The notes below the pieces were generated by a model, which saw only the letters and a program-made list of their open reading frames with translations, was not told the origin of the DNA and made no database searches. From Leucaena leucocephala (taxonomy: Eukaryota; Streptophyta; Magnoliopsida; Fabales; Fabaceae): DNA of 64,000 nucleotides. A program made the position numbers and the translations under genes. Below are positions 1 through 11,043 of this stretch, one piece after another. Position 1 is the first letter of the stretch, and each line of letters starts with the position of its first letter. The stretch covers positions 5,463,501 through 5,527,500 of the forward strand of contig CM073560.1 of assembly GCA_037074615.1 (NCBI GenBank), read 5' to 3'.

Positions 1-74
1 AAAATATCACATGCTTGAGCAGAGCGTTGCATGCGCTACAAAAGACCCAAGTCTTGTGGTTTTGCCTTAGTTTG

Positions 75-105
<31 letters not shown>
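75..105. repeat. AT dinucleotide microsatellite
   Basis: About fifteen AT units in a row, a simple-sequence repeat likely to vary in length between individuals. Confidence 0.9.
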
Positions 106-107
<2 letters not shown>

Positions 108-915
108 CACCATCAGATGCAACAGAGACAACAGTCTAGCGGAGATTAATTACTAAGATCTTAGATGGCCTTTCTATTTCTTAACATCAGGTTCCTTCAT
201 ATTTAATAAATCTCCACACAGAATCTGCAAGAGTGTTTGATTCCAATAACTCCATAAAATAATAACAAGTAAGTAAAACATACAGCCGAAGGAAGAGAAA
301 CTTTTCTCCTCCTTGCATTATTTTATTTCACAGATTTTATTTCCCTGGATCTGATTCTAATTGATTTGCAGTAGTCTCATAATGACTTAACTAAACTAAG
401 AGGGAGTTATTATGGCAAGAAGTTTACAATATGTCTGAAATGCTTCGGAGGCTAGCTACTTCTAGAAATCAGAGGTAGGAAAGAAAGTTGTCATACACAC
501 TATAATAGAGCATGGGAATAAGATATTTCAAAGGCAAATTATTTTTTATATATATGTGTGTATTAATATTATTCTATTGCTCTAATGCACCTGAATCATA
601 TCACTCCGTAAAGACAAGTCTTGTATTTGCAACAACTGAATCCGTTCTGGCCCCTCCTATATCAGAAAAGACAACGGAGAAAACAAAGATATCTCTGGAT
701 CATTAATTAATTGGCTTTTTTAAGTTTATATTTTTCTCCTTTCATTTTTAGGGTGTGCGAAGCCAGGGTGTGGGGGATGACAATAACCAGAAGATCCTCG
801 TGTACATCTTTCTAATAATGCATATTTGGTTTTATATGTAGGTACAGATTTATCAGTGTCAGTATGCATGCATAATGAGAATTCACAAGGGCTAAGGGAC
901 AATTTGCAGCGGAAA

Positions 916-1157
916 TTTTTACATAAGAGCTGTAGGTATCTAAATTTTTTTTTTTTTTAATCAATATTACTCTAGAAGTGTTAAAAATGAACAATGTGCC
1001 TTTAGACATCAAAAATTTTAATAGTCAACGTTACATTTTTAACAGTGGAACGTTAATTGTTTTAATGGTCAGGGAGTCTTTGTTCATTTTTTAACACTTT
1101 CAAAATGATATTGATTTAAAAAAAATTTCTAAATACCTATAGCTTCTACGTAAAAAC
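916..1157. repeat. Imperfect inverted repeat (foldback, MITE-like)
   Basis: The segment at about 916-994 is matched in reverse complement by about 1078-1157. Shared features in order are the GTAGGTATCTAAA-like block, the poly-T/poly-A tract, the ATCAATAT block and GTGTTAAAAATGAACAA. The arms are about 80 bp with a loop of about 85 bp. I see no clear target-site duplication. It is probably a degraded foldback element. Confidence 0.6.
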
Positions 1158-1240
1158 TTATAGAACAAAATTGGATCTTAACTCGATTCAAAATTAAATT
1201 CAAGTCCTAATTTTTGTTAAGGACAAAAGGGTAATTCACT

Positions 1241-1583
1241 AATTAAACAGAGTGTATGCTAAGCAAGTGAAGTTGCTGGGTTCATACCAATTTATTAATT
1301 TTGCTTCACATTTTTGCAAGCAACAGCTTATTGAAGCTTTTTTTTTATACCAATTATAACAATCAAGCTAAATAGTCATTTAGCCTCCATCTACTTGAGC
1401 TACCATGTGTCATAAACAATTCAAGAAGATAATTGAAGCCTTCAATAACTAAACAGAGTATATGCAAAGCAAGTGAGGTTGCTGGGTTCATATCAATTGA
1501 TTAAATTTTCTTCACATTTTGCAAGCAACACCTGACTGAAGCCATTTCTTCCAATTATAATAATCAAACTAAATAGTTATCTG
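1241..1583 (+). repeat. Diverged direct duplication of about 140 bp
   Basis: Two copies in the same orientation start near 1241 and 1446. Both run through AAACAGAGT, AAGCAAGTGA, GTTGCTGGGTTCATA, a TTCACATTTT block and AAGCAACA, to an AATCAA(A/G)CTAAATAGT end. The copies differ by scattered substitutions and small indels. The period is about 204 bp. Confidence 0.75.
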
Positions 1584-4500
1584 TCTCTTATACAGACTAT
1601 TAATTATTAGATACGGTGTATCATTTAATATAAAAGTGTTGCTTTGCCTAACAGATTATATAGTTTGAACCATCTTGCTTATGATCTACAGTGACAGTGC
1701 ACCAAGCAAATGTTAAGATTGTTAATTAGAGGCAGACTTCATAAAAGAATTTTAAAAATGATTTATGAGTTAAACCATTAATTGATCAAAGGAGAAGAGC
1801 AATCGGCTATTTTAAGCCGTTAGTGTCTTCACAAAAAGATGAAAAAGACAGATGCAAAATAAAGCATGCTAATATATAAGCTTATTTAGGATATTATATA
1901 GTATTCATCAATATGATGGACTAATTTCAGGAAAAATACAAATTCAATTATCATGTTGGAATCATACCACTAATGATATTGACTGCAATACATACAAATT
2001 CTTTTTTTCCTGCAACACATTCAAATTCCGGAGATACATATACCCAATACAAAGCCATAAAACTGCCAAAAACAGCAGAGATAACATTCTAAAGTGGATG
2101 ATGAAAGTGAATTTTTTTTATCTTCCTCCCATAAGTCAAAGATCACTGGGATTAAGTGGATGATGAAAGTGAAACAATTAAATTGATGTCAAATCTTAAA
2201 TCAACGACGTTTTCGAAAAAAACAAGAACAGAAAAAAATAAATCAGCCTCATAGTAGCAGTTCAAGAATGAATCGTCATTGTCCCACAAGGCATAAGCTT
2301 GCAAATTATTATTATTAAAATAGCTTTATGAAAGTGATAAGCATAGTCTAGCAAACAGAAAATGACAAACAGGTACAGACGGGGGCTATTTGCCTCTCCT
2401 TTAATGAAAATCACTTTCAATTTATAAAGCCTAAAAAGAATAAAGAATTGCATCATCATCATTGTATTAGCTTTTTTATCACTAGATTGCCGATAACATG
2501 TATATAACACTTGTCGTTTGCTTAATGATTTAATACTCACAAAAGTAATGGGAAATATAAAGTAAAAGCAATTAAATTATGAATGCCACAGTCTTTTTCT
2601 TTAATTTTTTCCGTCTTTTTTATGTGACATTGTTCACTGTTTTTTGGAGTACCAATCTTCTTTCTTACACTATTGCACTTTTAACAACTCGTTTTCATTT
2701 TTACACCTGAGAGTGAGGCGGGACGCACTACAAGTACAGGTGTCTCGCATTGGATGTTTACTTCATTTTACGTGGCAACAAATAGAAGCAAAGAATATGA
2801 AAAACAAACTAGCATAATGTGATTGATATATGATGTATAAAAGGTGAGCCGGCCCATTAAACCTAAGGAAGGTCGGGGATCTTTTTTTTGGATTAAAGCC
2901 TATCCCCCTTGGAGACAGAGAAATGTAAAAAAGTACAAGGTAATGGCTAGATTGAAGTTCTTTTTCAAACACTATGATTTAAGATAAAATAAGCAATCCC
3001 TATATCGATGTATTATATTAAATTAAAATCTATGTTATGTTTTCATGATTTCATCCCTCTGCCAGACTGCCACTTCTGGCCTCACAGATTCAAAACCAGG
3101 GGTACTTTACAAATTACAATGAACCACATTCCCTTCTCCTTAACTAAAGTTTTTAAACACTTTGTTAAAAATATCCCCATTCAAAGCTCCGCTAACTATC
3201 TAATTTGGATGGTGTATTTAGATCTGATATACAGTTCATCCACATTTCCCTAGTATTTACTTTAGATGCAACCACAAATTGACACAGATTATCAAAGCTT
3301 TTCAAGCTTTTGTTGAGTTCTATTCTCACCGGAGACTTGTCATATCACATGTTGAAAGATGTGTCGGATGTCTCACTACAAACAGATAGGTTCCATTATT
3401 CAGCATCCAAGGCAAATAGTAATAGAAGACAGAAAAATACTCTTAAAGAAATCACTTTCTTGGGGATTAACTATTTCATAAACAAGTTTCTTCAGCACAT
3501 TGATACCTTCCTGCTACAAATATATATATATATAATATGAAAGTACTAGATTCTAATTTAAAAGCATAATGCAGCATCCTTTTTAACAAACAATTTCAGG
3601 CTTTCAGCATTGTTAACCAATTGGATTCGTGTTTAGTGCTTGACACCCTGAGACAGAGACTAGGGCCTTCTGTCAAGTGTCAACAACCCCGCAGTGCACT
3701 TCATATCAAGAGGTGATTTTTCAACTCCAAACAGATTACCCTGTTCAAGGGCATGTGTCCTTGTCCACCCCAAAAAAGGAGGGACTAAATTTAGTAATCA
3801 GTCTTATCTCATTCTCAAGGGAGATTTGCCAGTTTGTTTTAGTTGTCCTAAAATAATTGGCCACACATATCGAATGATTTTAGCACTAATCAGTCTTGTG
3901 CCTGGAGAGAGTAAGATGGAATTATGGCTTATGTGTCCCACTAATAACTAAACTACATCATTTGTATTGATTCATCAGGGATTCTTTTTTGACATCTATC
4001 ACTGGTCATTATTAATACAGATATGTAATTTTAAAAAATTTGCTTTTGTACATTTTCACTTCGTTACACATGTATATCCCTACAAAAGCTTTACCAACCT
4101 AGGATAGGCCAGAGGATAATGTTATTTCATTTGACTCCATAACATATCTGATCATTTTGGGGGGGGGGGGGGTTGTGAGATCTGATTCGAGTATCTAGTA
4201 TCTACCATAATTGAAGAGAGCTATTCAGTGCTCCAAAAGCACCCAACCTATATAGTAATTTATATAACTATGCAAACCATAAAGCTGAATTCACTTGAAT
4301 TTGATATAGGATATGCTAAATAGGTTAAACAGAAATCGCAAAAATGTGCAAAGTTATATGTCCATTACATGCACAGACAAAACAAGGGGGCAGAAACAGG
4401 GAGCATCCACTGGCACATGTGTGACCGTGGTCTCAATCTATAGGCTTCTAAAAACTAGTCTAATATAAAATCTGATTTAGAAATCATTATCTTTACTCTA

Positions 4501-4589
4501 CAGGAAAGTCTCATTTGTATTAAACAGGAAGGGGAACATAGAATTATTTAATTTGACTCGGAAAGTGAAGTTTTCTTTTTGAGTATAAT

Positions 4590-4811
4590 CTAATCAATTG
4601 CAGTGATATTGAAAGAAAGTAATAAGGAACTAGAGAAGGAAGGAGAAGAAGGGGAGGGTAGTACATAGGGTTTATAACCTGAGGAGAGGGAAAAATCGCG
4701 GCGTCGGCGAAGGAATTGAAGGGTGGTGGGGCCATGGCGGTGGAAGCACGATCTGACCAATCTGTAATCGCTGTCGGCTTCCCTAAACTCAACATCACGT
4801 GCTTCCCTCAT
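4590..4811 (-). other. Possible first exon of a leftward transcript, unidentified
   Basis: The minus strand at 4690-4811 is unusually GC-rich for this region and opens with ATG in a CACGTG-containing context. A donor-like CCTCAG followed by GTTATA ends the rich part near 4682. A second in-frame possibility starts at the ATG near 4798. No downstream exon of a known family is visible to the left, so this may be a promoter with a non-coding first exon, a gene relic, or chance. I do not assign a product. Confidence 0.25.
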
Positions 4812-5902
4812 TTCACTTCTTCCTTCTTCCTGAAAATGAAAATGAAAATGAATCCTTCTTTCTTTCTTCTTTCGCCATCTTCGCCTCGCTTTCCTTCTTC
4901 CCCAGCATCGCCTCTCTCCCTTTCACATCATATCACATCAATCTCTCTCTCTGTACGTCTCTATATCTACTAGTACTGCTATGCCCGTACTACGCTTCTC
5001 TGTACAGCTTCTTTTGTTTCCTTTGTGAATATATATATATAAATTAATATACACTTAAATTGAAAAATTAATCAATATGTTATTATAATTTATTTAAATT
5101 TTAAATTAGATCCTCGTTTACCTTTTATTTCATTGTAGGCATCTATTTTTTAGTGTACAAATCCTTAAGTTAAATTTTTAAAATTTTATGAAATTTATGA
5201 ATTTCACGGTGTTTTTTTAATATCCTTAGGGATATAGTTGTCTGTAAGGCTTTGGTCGATAATGGCATAGTTCGAATACTAGAGTTGTCCTTCTTTTATT
5301 TTGATTCAATTCTTTTAAAATATATATCATTTTATTTAAAATAATTATATTTAAAATATTTTTAATTTTTTTTAATAAAAATTTAAATATTCATTCAACC
5401 TGCTAGTTGCACCAAGATAATGTTTATGTAACCATTCTTTCATAATTCCCATCTAGGTTTTACCCCGGACAGGACAAGACAAGGACAATCCCATCAAGAT
5501 TGCGATCAGAAGTGGGACGGGCTGATGAGGAGAAGACACATGAACACATCTATTCCCCCGGTACAAGTCAAATCAAAAGGAGTAAAACGGGTGAGAAAGG
5601 AGAGGGAGAAACAGGTGTGGCAGGGGAGTGACTGTGAATGCAGGCTGCTAAACGTTCATTTCACCAAGATAGTTGAGTGCTTAAGCTAAAGTGACATATC
5701 CTCTTAAGTATAAGAAAATTTAGAAAAGTTGAATTTAACAGCTCATTAAAATTAAAATATATTTTTAAATTTAAAATATATTTATATATTTATAAATTAT
5801 TTATTAATAAAATTTTTATATAGATAATAAAATTTAAATTTATAATTTTATAAATTATAAGATAATTTTTTATTAACTAAATCAATTTTTATTAGTTAAA
5901 AT

Positions 5903-6670
5903 TAGGGGTGTTTATAGAGCCCGCGACCCGGTATGTCCACCCGAGCCTGTGAAAAAAAGGTCCTGTCCAGCCCGATAAATATAGGGCAGGACTAGGCATC
6001 GGGCTGCAAAATGCAACCTATAATTTTTTTGGGCTAGGCACCGGGCAGGGGGTTGCCTTGCCCATGAACACCTTTTTTTTTTACTTTTCTCCCTAGATGC
6101 TACACTTGGAAGTGAGAATATGATAGTTACTAGTGATTAAAGGTCATTTTAGAAATATAAGTAGTTAAATACGTAAGTTGAGTCTTTTAATATTTATAAC
6201 TATATTGATTTTTTTTAACTTTACTAATCATATGATTACATTACAAATTATAATTATATATTTTATTTTATTTAGATACTTTATCCTTGTCAATATTTAA
6301 AAAATTGATGTAAAATTGTAATTACAAACTATTTAAACTTCAAAACTTTTTTTTTATATATAATAAATTTTAAAACTTTAATTATTATCATTTTGTTACC
6401 TTATTTTTAGTAGATTATAGATATTATTTAACTTTTGAATATATATGAATATGGTATTATTTTAGAAGTTTATAATTGCAGATTTTTTTCCACAACATGA
6501 GTATAGCACCACAACTTAGGCTCTCCCAGCCCGCCTATGTTCAGCCCAAAATAGTTAAAGTTTTTATCGGATTGGGCTGGGCATCAAACTGTAAAATATA
6601 ACCTATATTTTTTTTGAGTAAGACACCGAGTAGAGGGTTTCTCTGTTCAATCCTATCTATGAACACCCTA
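5903..6670. mobile_element. Non-autonomous hAT-type element, copy 1
   Basis: The 768 bp element begins TAGGGGTGTTTATAGAGCC and ends ATGAACACCCTA, giving short terminal inverted repeats. Both ends carry GC-rich subterminal blocks full of CCCAGCCCG/GGGCTGGGC words, while the centre is AT-rich. The flanks GTTAAAAT (5895-5902) and ATCAAAAT (6671-6678) match at 6 of 8 positions, which fits a decayed 8 bp target-site duplication as made by hAT transposases. No ORF for a transposase is present. It is closely related to the copies at 20,364 and 8,086. Confidence 0.8.
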
Positions 6671-6678
6671 ATCAAAAT

Positions 6679-8085
6679 AATGAAATATATGCCTAAAATA
6701 AGTGAAACCACAACACAATTGGGCCTCAACGACAGTGCCTGCCAAGTTTGGGTATTCCTTATCGATAAGAAACCCATTGTAAATTCATGAATCATGCATA
6801 ACGTAAGAACTAGTGTATCCCATTTTTTCAGGTACTATATCCCTCCTCTCCCAATCTGATATATCACACCAGAATATTTTCAAACATGTTCTTCACAATT
6901 TTTTTAATTGCAAATGTAGAGACGGAGAAACACCATTTTGTTCGGTGCGTATCGTGTGCAAGGGCTTTTCAAAACCTCAGATTTCCAAGTTAATTTCTTG
7001 TTGATTCTTGCAACATTTCATTGTGTAAGGGCTTCCTGTTTCTATTAATAAATATCGATTTTTTTGTAATTGGTTCTAGATATTTGTTCTTTTGTATTGT
7101 ATCATTGTGCGTTCTGGTTTTGTTAAAAGCTATATTCATTTAGACGTGAAAATTGATAATTTTGATTGTCACAAGAGAGGCAAATACCCTCAGATTGTTT
7201 TAACCATCACATCTGTTAAAAGCTATATTCATTCAGATTGTCTTGGTCAAAGTGAAATCCGAGAACCAAGATTGAGAAAGCTGTTTGTTTAAATCCATAG
7301 CAAGGAAAGTAACATATCAGTTATTAAGTGTGTTACCAATAACCGACTTACTGAAATCAAATTAACAATTATGCAAAAGAAGAGTTCTAGGTAAGACTTA
7401 AGAGTATGAATCTAGAATCACGTTTGAAGATCAATAACATAATTTTTACATTGCACACTGTTCCTTAGAATACAAAAAGACTATTTTTTATAACAAGTGA
7501 TTAAGTGATTAGTGCAGCAATATGATATGATAATAATTTTAGAATTGTTGACAATTGATCCTATATCTGTATGAATCAATGTATATATGCAACATGCACA
7601 GTTTTATGTGTCTGTGTGTGAGAGATAGAGAGAGAGATTTCCGCCATGTTCTCCCAGATAAGATATATTTAGGAATGAGATTGAATTTATTATGATAAAT
7701 ATGCATGCAAAATCATTAAACCAGAATGTAATGATACTTTGCACCTAATGACACTAAGGTTTATATGCTTCAAAAAATGCTATTGTGTAGACTAATTAAT
7801 AGAAACTAAATGCCTCAATTTATAGTAATTTTATTTTGCTGTCAGGATGTGTTGTTAAGGGAATTGTCAACATTCCTACTTCCTCTTCTTCTGCTTATAT
7901 CAGAATTTACACTAATTTTATTTTGCTTTCGGGATGTGTTGTTAGGGAATTCAAGAGAAGAACTTCATCTACTGTAATAATACACCGTATCTGCTCAAGA
8001 TTTCAGTAAGTCAATTATTGGTAGCACACTTGATAACATATCAGTTGAGAAACTATTTTCTTGATAGAAAATGTGTGATGATAAA
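6679..8085. other. AT-rich spacer, no gene recognised
   Basis: No protein family was recognised on either strand. It contains a short direct repeat of TTAAAAGCTATATTCATT (near 7123 and 7215) and two copies of a GTAATTTTATTTTGCT(G/T)TC phrase near 7826 and 7910. Confidence 0.4.
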
Positions 8086-8323
8086 TATGGTATTATTTTA
8101 GAAATTTATGATTGCATATTTTTTCCCATAATATGAGTAGGACATTACTATTTGGGCATGCCCAGCCCGCTCATGCCTAGCCCGCTCATGCCTAGCCCGA
8201 AATAGTTAGGGCTTTTACCTAGCAGGGCCGGGCATCGAGTTGCAAAATACAGCCCATGCTTGCATCGGGCAGGGCATCGGGCAAGGGGGCTGCCCTGCCC
8301 AGCCCTGCCAATGCACACCCCTA
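8086..8323. mobile_element. hAT-type element fragment, copy 3 (right end only)
   Basis: This matches the right third of the elements at 5,903 and 20,364. It starts at the ATATGGTATTATTTTAGAA phrase, continues through the CCCAGCCCGC words (one of them duplicated here) and ends CACACCCCTA. The left end and centre are missing. Confidence 0.75.
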
Positions 8324-8327
8324 CTAC

Positions 8328-8947
8328 TTAGGCAACTAAGCACTTGTTTGATCAACGGGGATTAGTCCAAGTGATAAGCGGCTTGGTATCTTTTAAGTGA
8401 GGTCTCAGGTTTGAGCCTTGGCGTATGCAGAAAATCTCCGTTGTGAGACTCACCCACCATAACCAGGTGCGCGACGCGAGTCTAATCCGGATATAGTCGG
8501 GGTAAAGCTCTAATAAATTGGATGGGTAACTAAAAAAAACTAAGCACTTGTTTGTCATCATGATGCCAAGCTAATTTTTCTAATGTGAAAAGCTACTATG
8601 ATTGAACATGTGATGTTTAGCATTATTTCACGAGCAATTAATTTGTTTTCTCAAAGGTGGTTTAAAATTGAAGTAACCTTTTTTTTATTTTTATTTAAAT
8701 TTAAACATTTTAAAACAACTTTTTAATATATCATTTAAATAAATTTTTGTCAAACTGACTTTTTTTATAATTTTTTTAAACATAAATCAGATTCCATTAT
8801 TTGATATTTATTCTAACTTCAATTTGTAAAAATCAATTAAATTTAGAGATATGCCCTGACCGTAGTGAATCTCAGGATCCAACTTATCTAAACTTTTGTG
8901 TATATAAAAAAAGTCAATTTTACTAACATTCATCCAAACAAGCCTAA
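8328..8947. repeat. MITE-like element interrupted by a SINE
   Basis: The left end TTAGG...GCACTTGTTTG and the right end CCAAACAAGCCTAA are imperfect inverted repeats. The internal part (about 8680-8840) matches segments at 24,570-24,690 and 56,575-56,710, for example the TTTTAAAACAACTTTTTAATATAT phrase and the AAACTGAC phrase. The SINE at 8351-8537 sits inside it, so the MITE is the older insertion. The exact ends are uncertain. Confidence 0.5.
8351..8537 (+). mobile_element. tRNA-derived SINE with a 17 bp target-site duplication
   Basis: A 187 bp element is flanked by exact copies of AACTAAGCACTTGTTTG at 8334-8350 and 8538-8554. It has an A-box-like segment near 8368-8386, a good RNA polymerase III B box (GGTTTGAGCC at 8408-8417) and a 3' A-run. 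The conserved body includes GACTCACCCACCATAACCAG and GTGCGCGACG, which resembles the widespread plant Au-type SINEs as I remember them. The family name is inference. Confidence 0.85.
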
Positions 8948-9323
8948 GTTTTCAATCAAGATATAGTTATATATTTTAATTAAAATATACGACTATGATG
9001 TCAAGTGGTGAAATAGTTTTTTAACTCTTTTGTTTTTTGAAAAAAAATATAATAATGAATACTATCAAACTACAATTTATGAACAAAGTTTGTTTGTTTT
9101 TTGTATTTCGTACAAGCCTGCATATGGGTGCTCGTCTCTTCCTGTTTTTTTTTTGCCCTTTATTTTTGTCGGCTATATAATTTTTGTTCAGATCAGTATA
9201 ATTCTTCATGTTATGCCTAGCAACAATGAGAAAATATGCACTTGTGGATAACCCGATAACATTTTTTTTAAATTTAATTAAGAGTATCCCCAAATCGCTT
9301 TTAGCTTGAAACTAATATAATCT

Positions 9324-9456
9324 TTTTTTTGTTGCCCACCCGGTTCACCGGAGCTTTGCCCCGACTACATCCGGATTCGACCCTCGTCGCGCACCTGGCT
9401 ATGGTGGGTGAGTCTCCCAACAAAAATTTTCTGCGTACGACAAGGCTCGAACTCGG
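9324..9456 (-). mobile_element. SINE of the same family, 5'-truncated, minus strand
   Basis: Reverse complemented, this copy runs from the B-box region (GTTCGAGCC) through GACTCACCCACCATAGCCAG and GTGCGCGACG to a T-run that is the A-tail on the minus strand. It is flanked by exact 14 bp copies of AACTAATATAATCT at 9310-9323 and 9457-9470. The tRNA-like head with the A box is missing, as is common for 5'-truncated retroposons. Confidence 0.8.
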
Positions 9457-9470
9457 AACTAATATAATCT

Positions 9471-11043
9471 ATTTCTATGCTTAAAAGGCGAATAATTTTT
9501 TACATCTCCTAATAAATAGTCTTCTCGATATTTGAATTTATTTTCTCTTTATAAAATGAGGCTACTTATTACATCAACTAATAACTTATAAGTTAACCAA
9601 ATAACATCAAAAGCTACCTCTTATTAATAAGATTGGGTCTAGCAGAATAAATTATATCTTATAACGTGATAAACTAAAATTAAAATCTTTGCTAAGAGAT
9701 ATACCTAAATTTAATATCTGTTAACATGAAACAAAATTGCTTCCAATAACAAGATATTGTGTATTAAAAAAAAAAGAGTTCCATGTTGTGTGCGTCATAT
9801 TAGTCTAAATAAATAAAATACTAAAAAAAAGCTTATATGAAATATTTTTTTCATAAATATTATATTTGTGGTTCAATTTCAATCGGCTCAAAGCATATAG
9901 TGATAATTGAAAAATGAAAAATGCAAATTAAATACCTTATCTACTATGATGATCAGAAGCTGGGAAACTAAAATCATTCATATATGTAAAACTGAATATT
10001 GGAAAGAATTACGTCACAAATAGACAAAATAAGTGAAGTATTTGTATCTAAGTTACTCACTTAGGTACTTCTATGATATTAAATGTAAGAGTATAAGCGA
10101 TGATAACTAATTTTTAAATGTTAAAAAAATTAATTAAATTAATTATTTATAATACATATTAGTTTATCTAAAATACTAATAATTATCTCCATTGATAATT
10201 TTTTTTAATACATACAGTTAATAAATATAACTTAAAAAAAATTTATATATTTAAGAGATAAAATAAATTAAAATTTTATATTTAAAACTAAAATTTAACT
10301 CTTAAATAACTCATTTATGACCACATGGAACATGTTTTATATTAGTCTGTGTTTAATCAACTGGTTAAAAGATCAGGTATAGACAATCATTTCATTTTCT
10401 TTTCTGTTGATCATTTTAATCTGAGGATAAAATAGAATCACATGTATTGCTTGTTTGAATTGACAATTTGATACATCTGTCAATCATGATTTTATGGTTT
10501 ACAAAATAAGTACGTGAGATAGAATTTGGTCCTGACTTATATTTTTTTTGTTGATACAAAAAGTTTTAGAAAGAAATTAAACTCACCCATAATTTAATGG
10601 TAAAATAAAATCTCTCTTTCTCTTAAACGATACCAATGTCAAGTAGGATGAATCGTCTATTACTCTCAAACGTAAACCTAAGAGCTAAAATACCTCTATA
10701 AGCGCCACAACTAAAACCACAACAAAGTGGTATTTCTCAGAGTTCGAACACTCTCTAAATGATAGCATATATCACCCCTTCATTAATTGAACTCACGGAT
10801 AATAAGTGTCTCAACTTATATAATCGTGCTTATTGAAGGCAAATCCGAACAAGCACTATAGTTGGTAATAAAATAAAGCCCAAAATCATTGAAGGATAAG
10901 TTAACATACTCATGGGAGTTTGACAAGTAAAGTAACGCCGGCAAAATCTCTGCATGTCCCATGTATGCCCGTGCATGGAATTACTACGTACTGCTAAATA
11001 TGTTAACCTTACCTATGAGAAAAATAATTCATTAAAAACTAAA
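9471..11043. other. AT-rich spacer downstream of the STT3A gene
   Basis: No gene was recognised. This lies immediately 3' of the STT3A stop codon, so the last few hundred bases should include its 3' UTR and polyadenylation region. The rest is AT-rich unclassified sequence. Confidence 0.5.

Larger units (their letters stand above)
1..4500. other. AT-rich stretch without a recognised gene
   Basis: I find no protein family here. Two short pieces look transcribed rather than random. One is around 380-510, where a GT-type donor follows AATCAGAG. The other is 752-820, an acceptor-like TTTTTAG followed by a more GC-balanced segment. They could be exons of a non-coding RNA, but this is inference. 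A run of G lies at about 4159-4172. The rest is AT-rich sequence with the repeats listed separately. Confidence 0.45.

Noticed and set aside
4799..5047. Plus-strand Phe/Ser/Leu-rich open frames
   Set aside because: Low-complexity CT-rich sequence, probably promoter or leader DNA; no family resemblance.
8368..8417. tRNA gene
   Set aside because: A-box- and B-box-like sequences are present, but no cloverleaf or acceptor stem; the element has a SINE body, an A-tail and a target duplication.
8352..8561. Minus-strand 69-codon open frame
   Set aside because: It lies inside the SINE and its target duplication; it is a chance frame.
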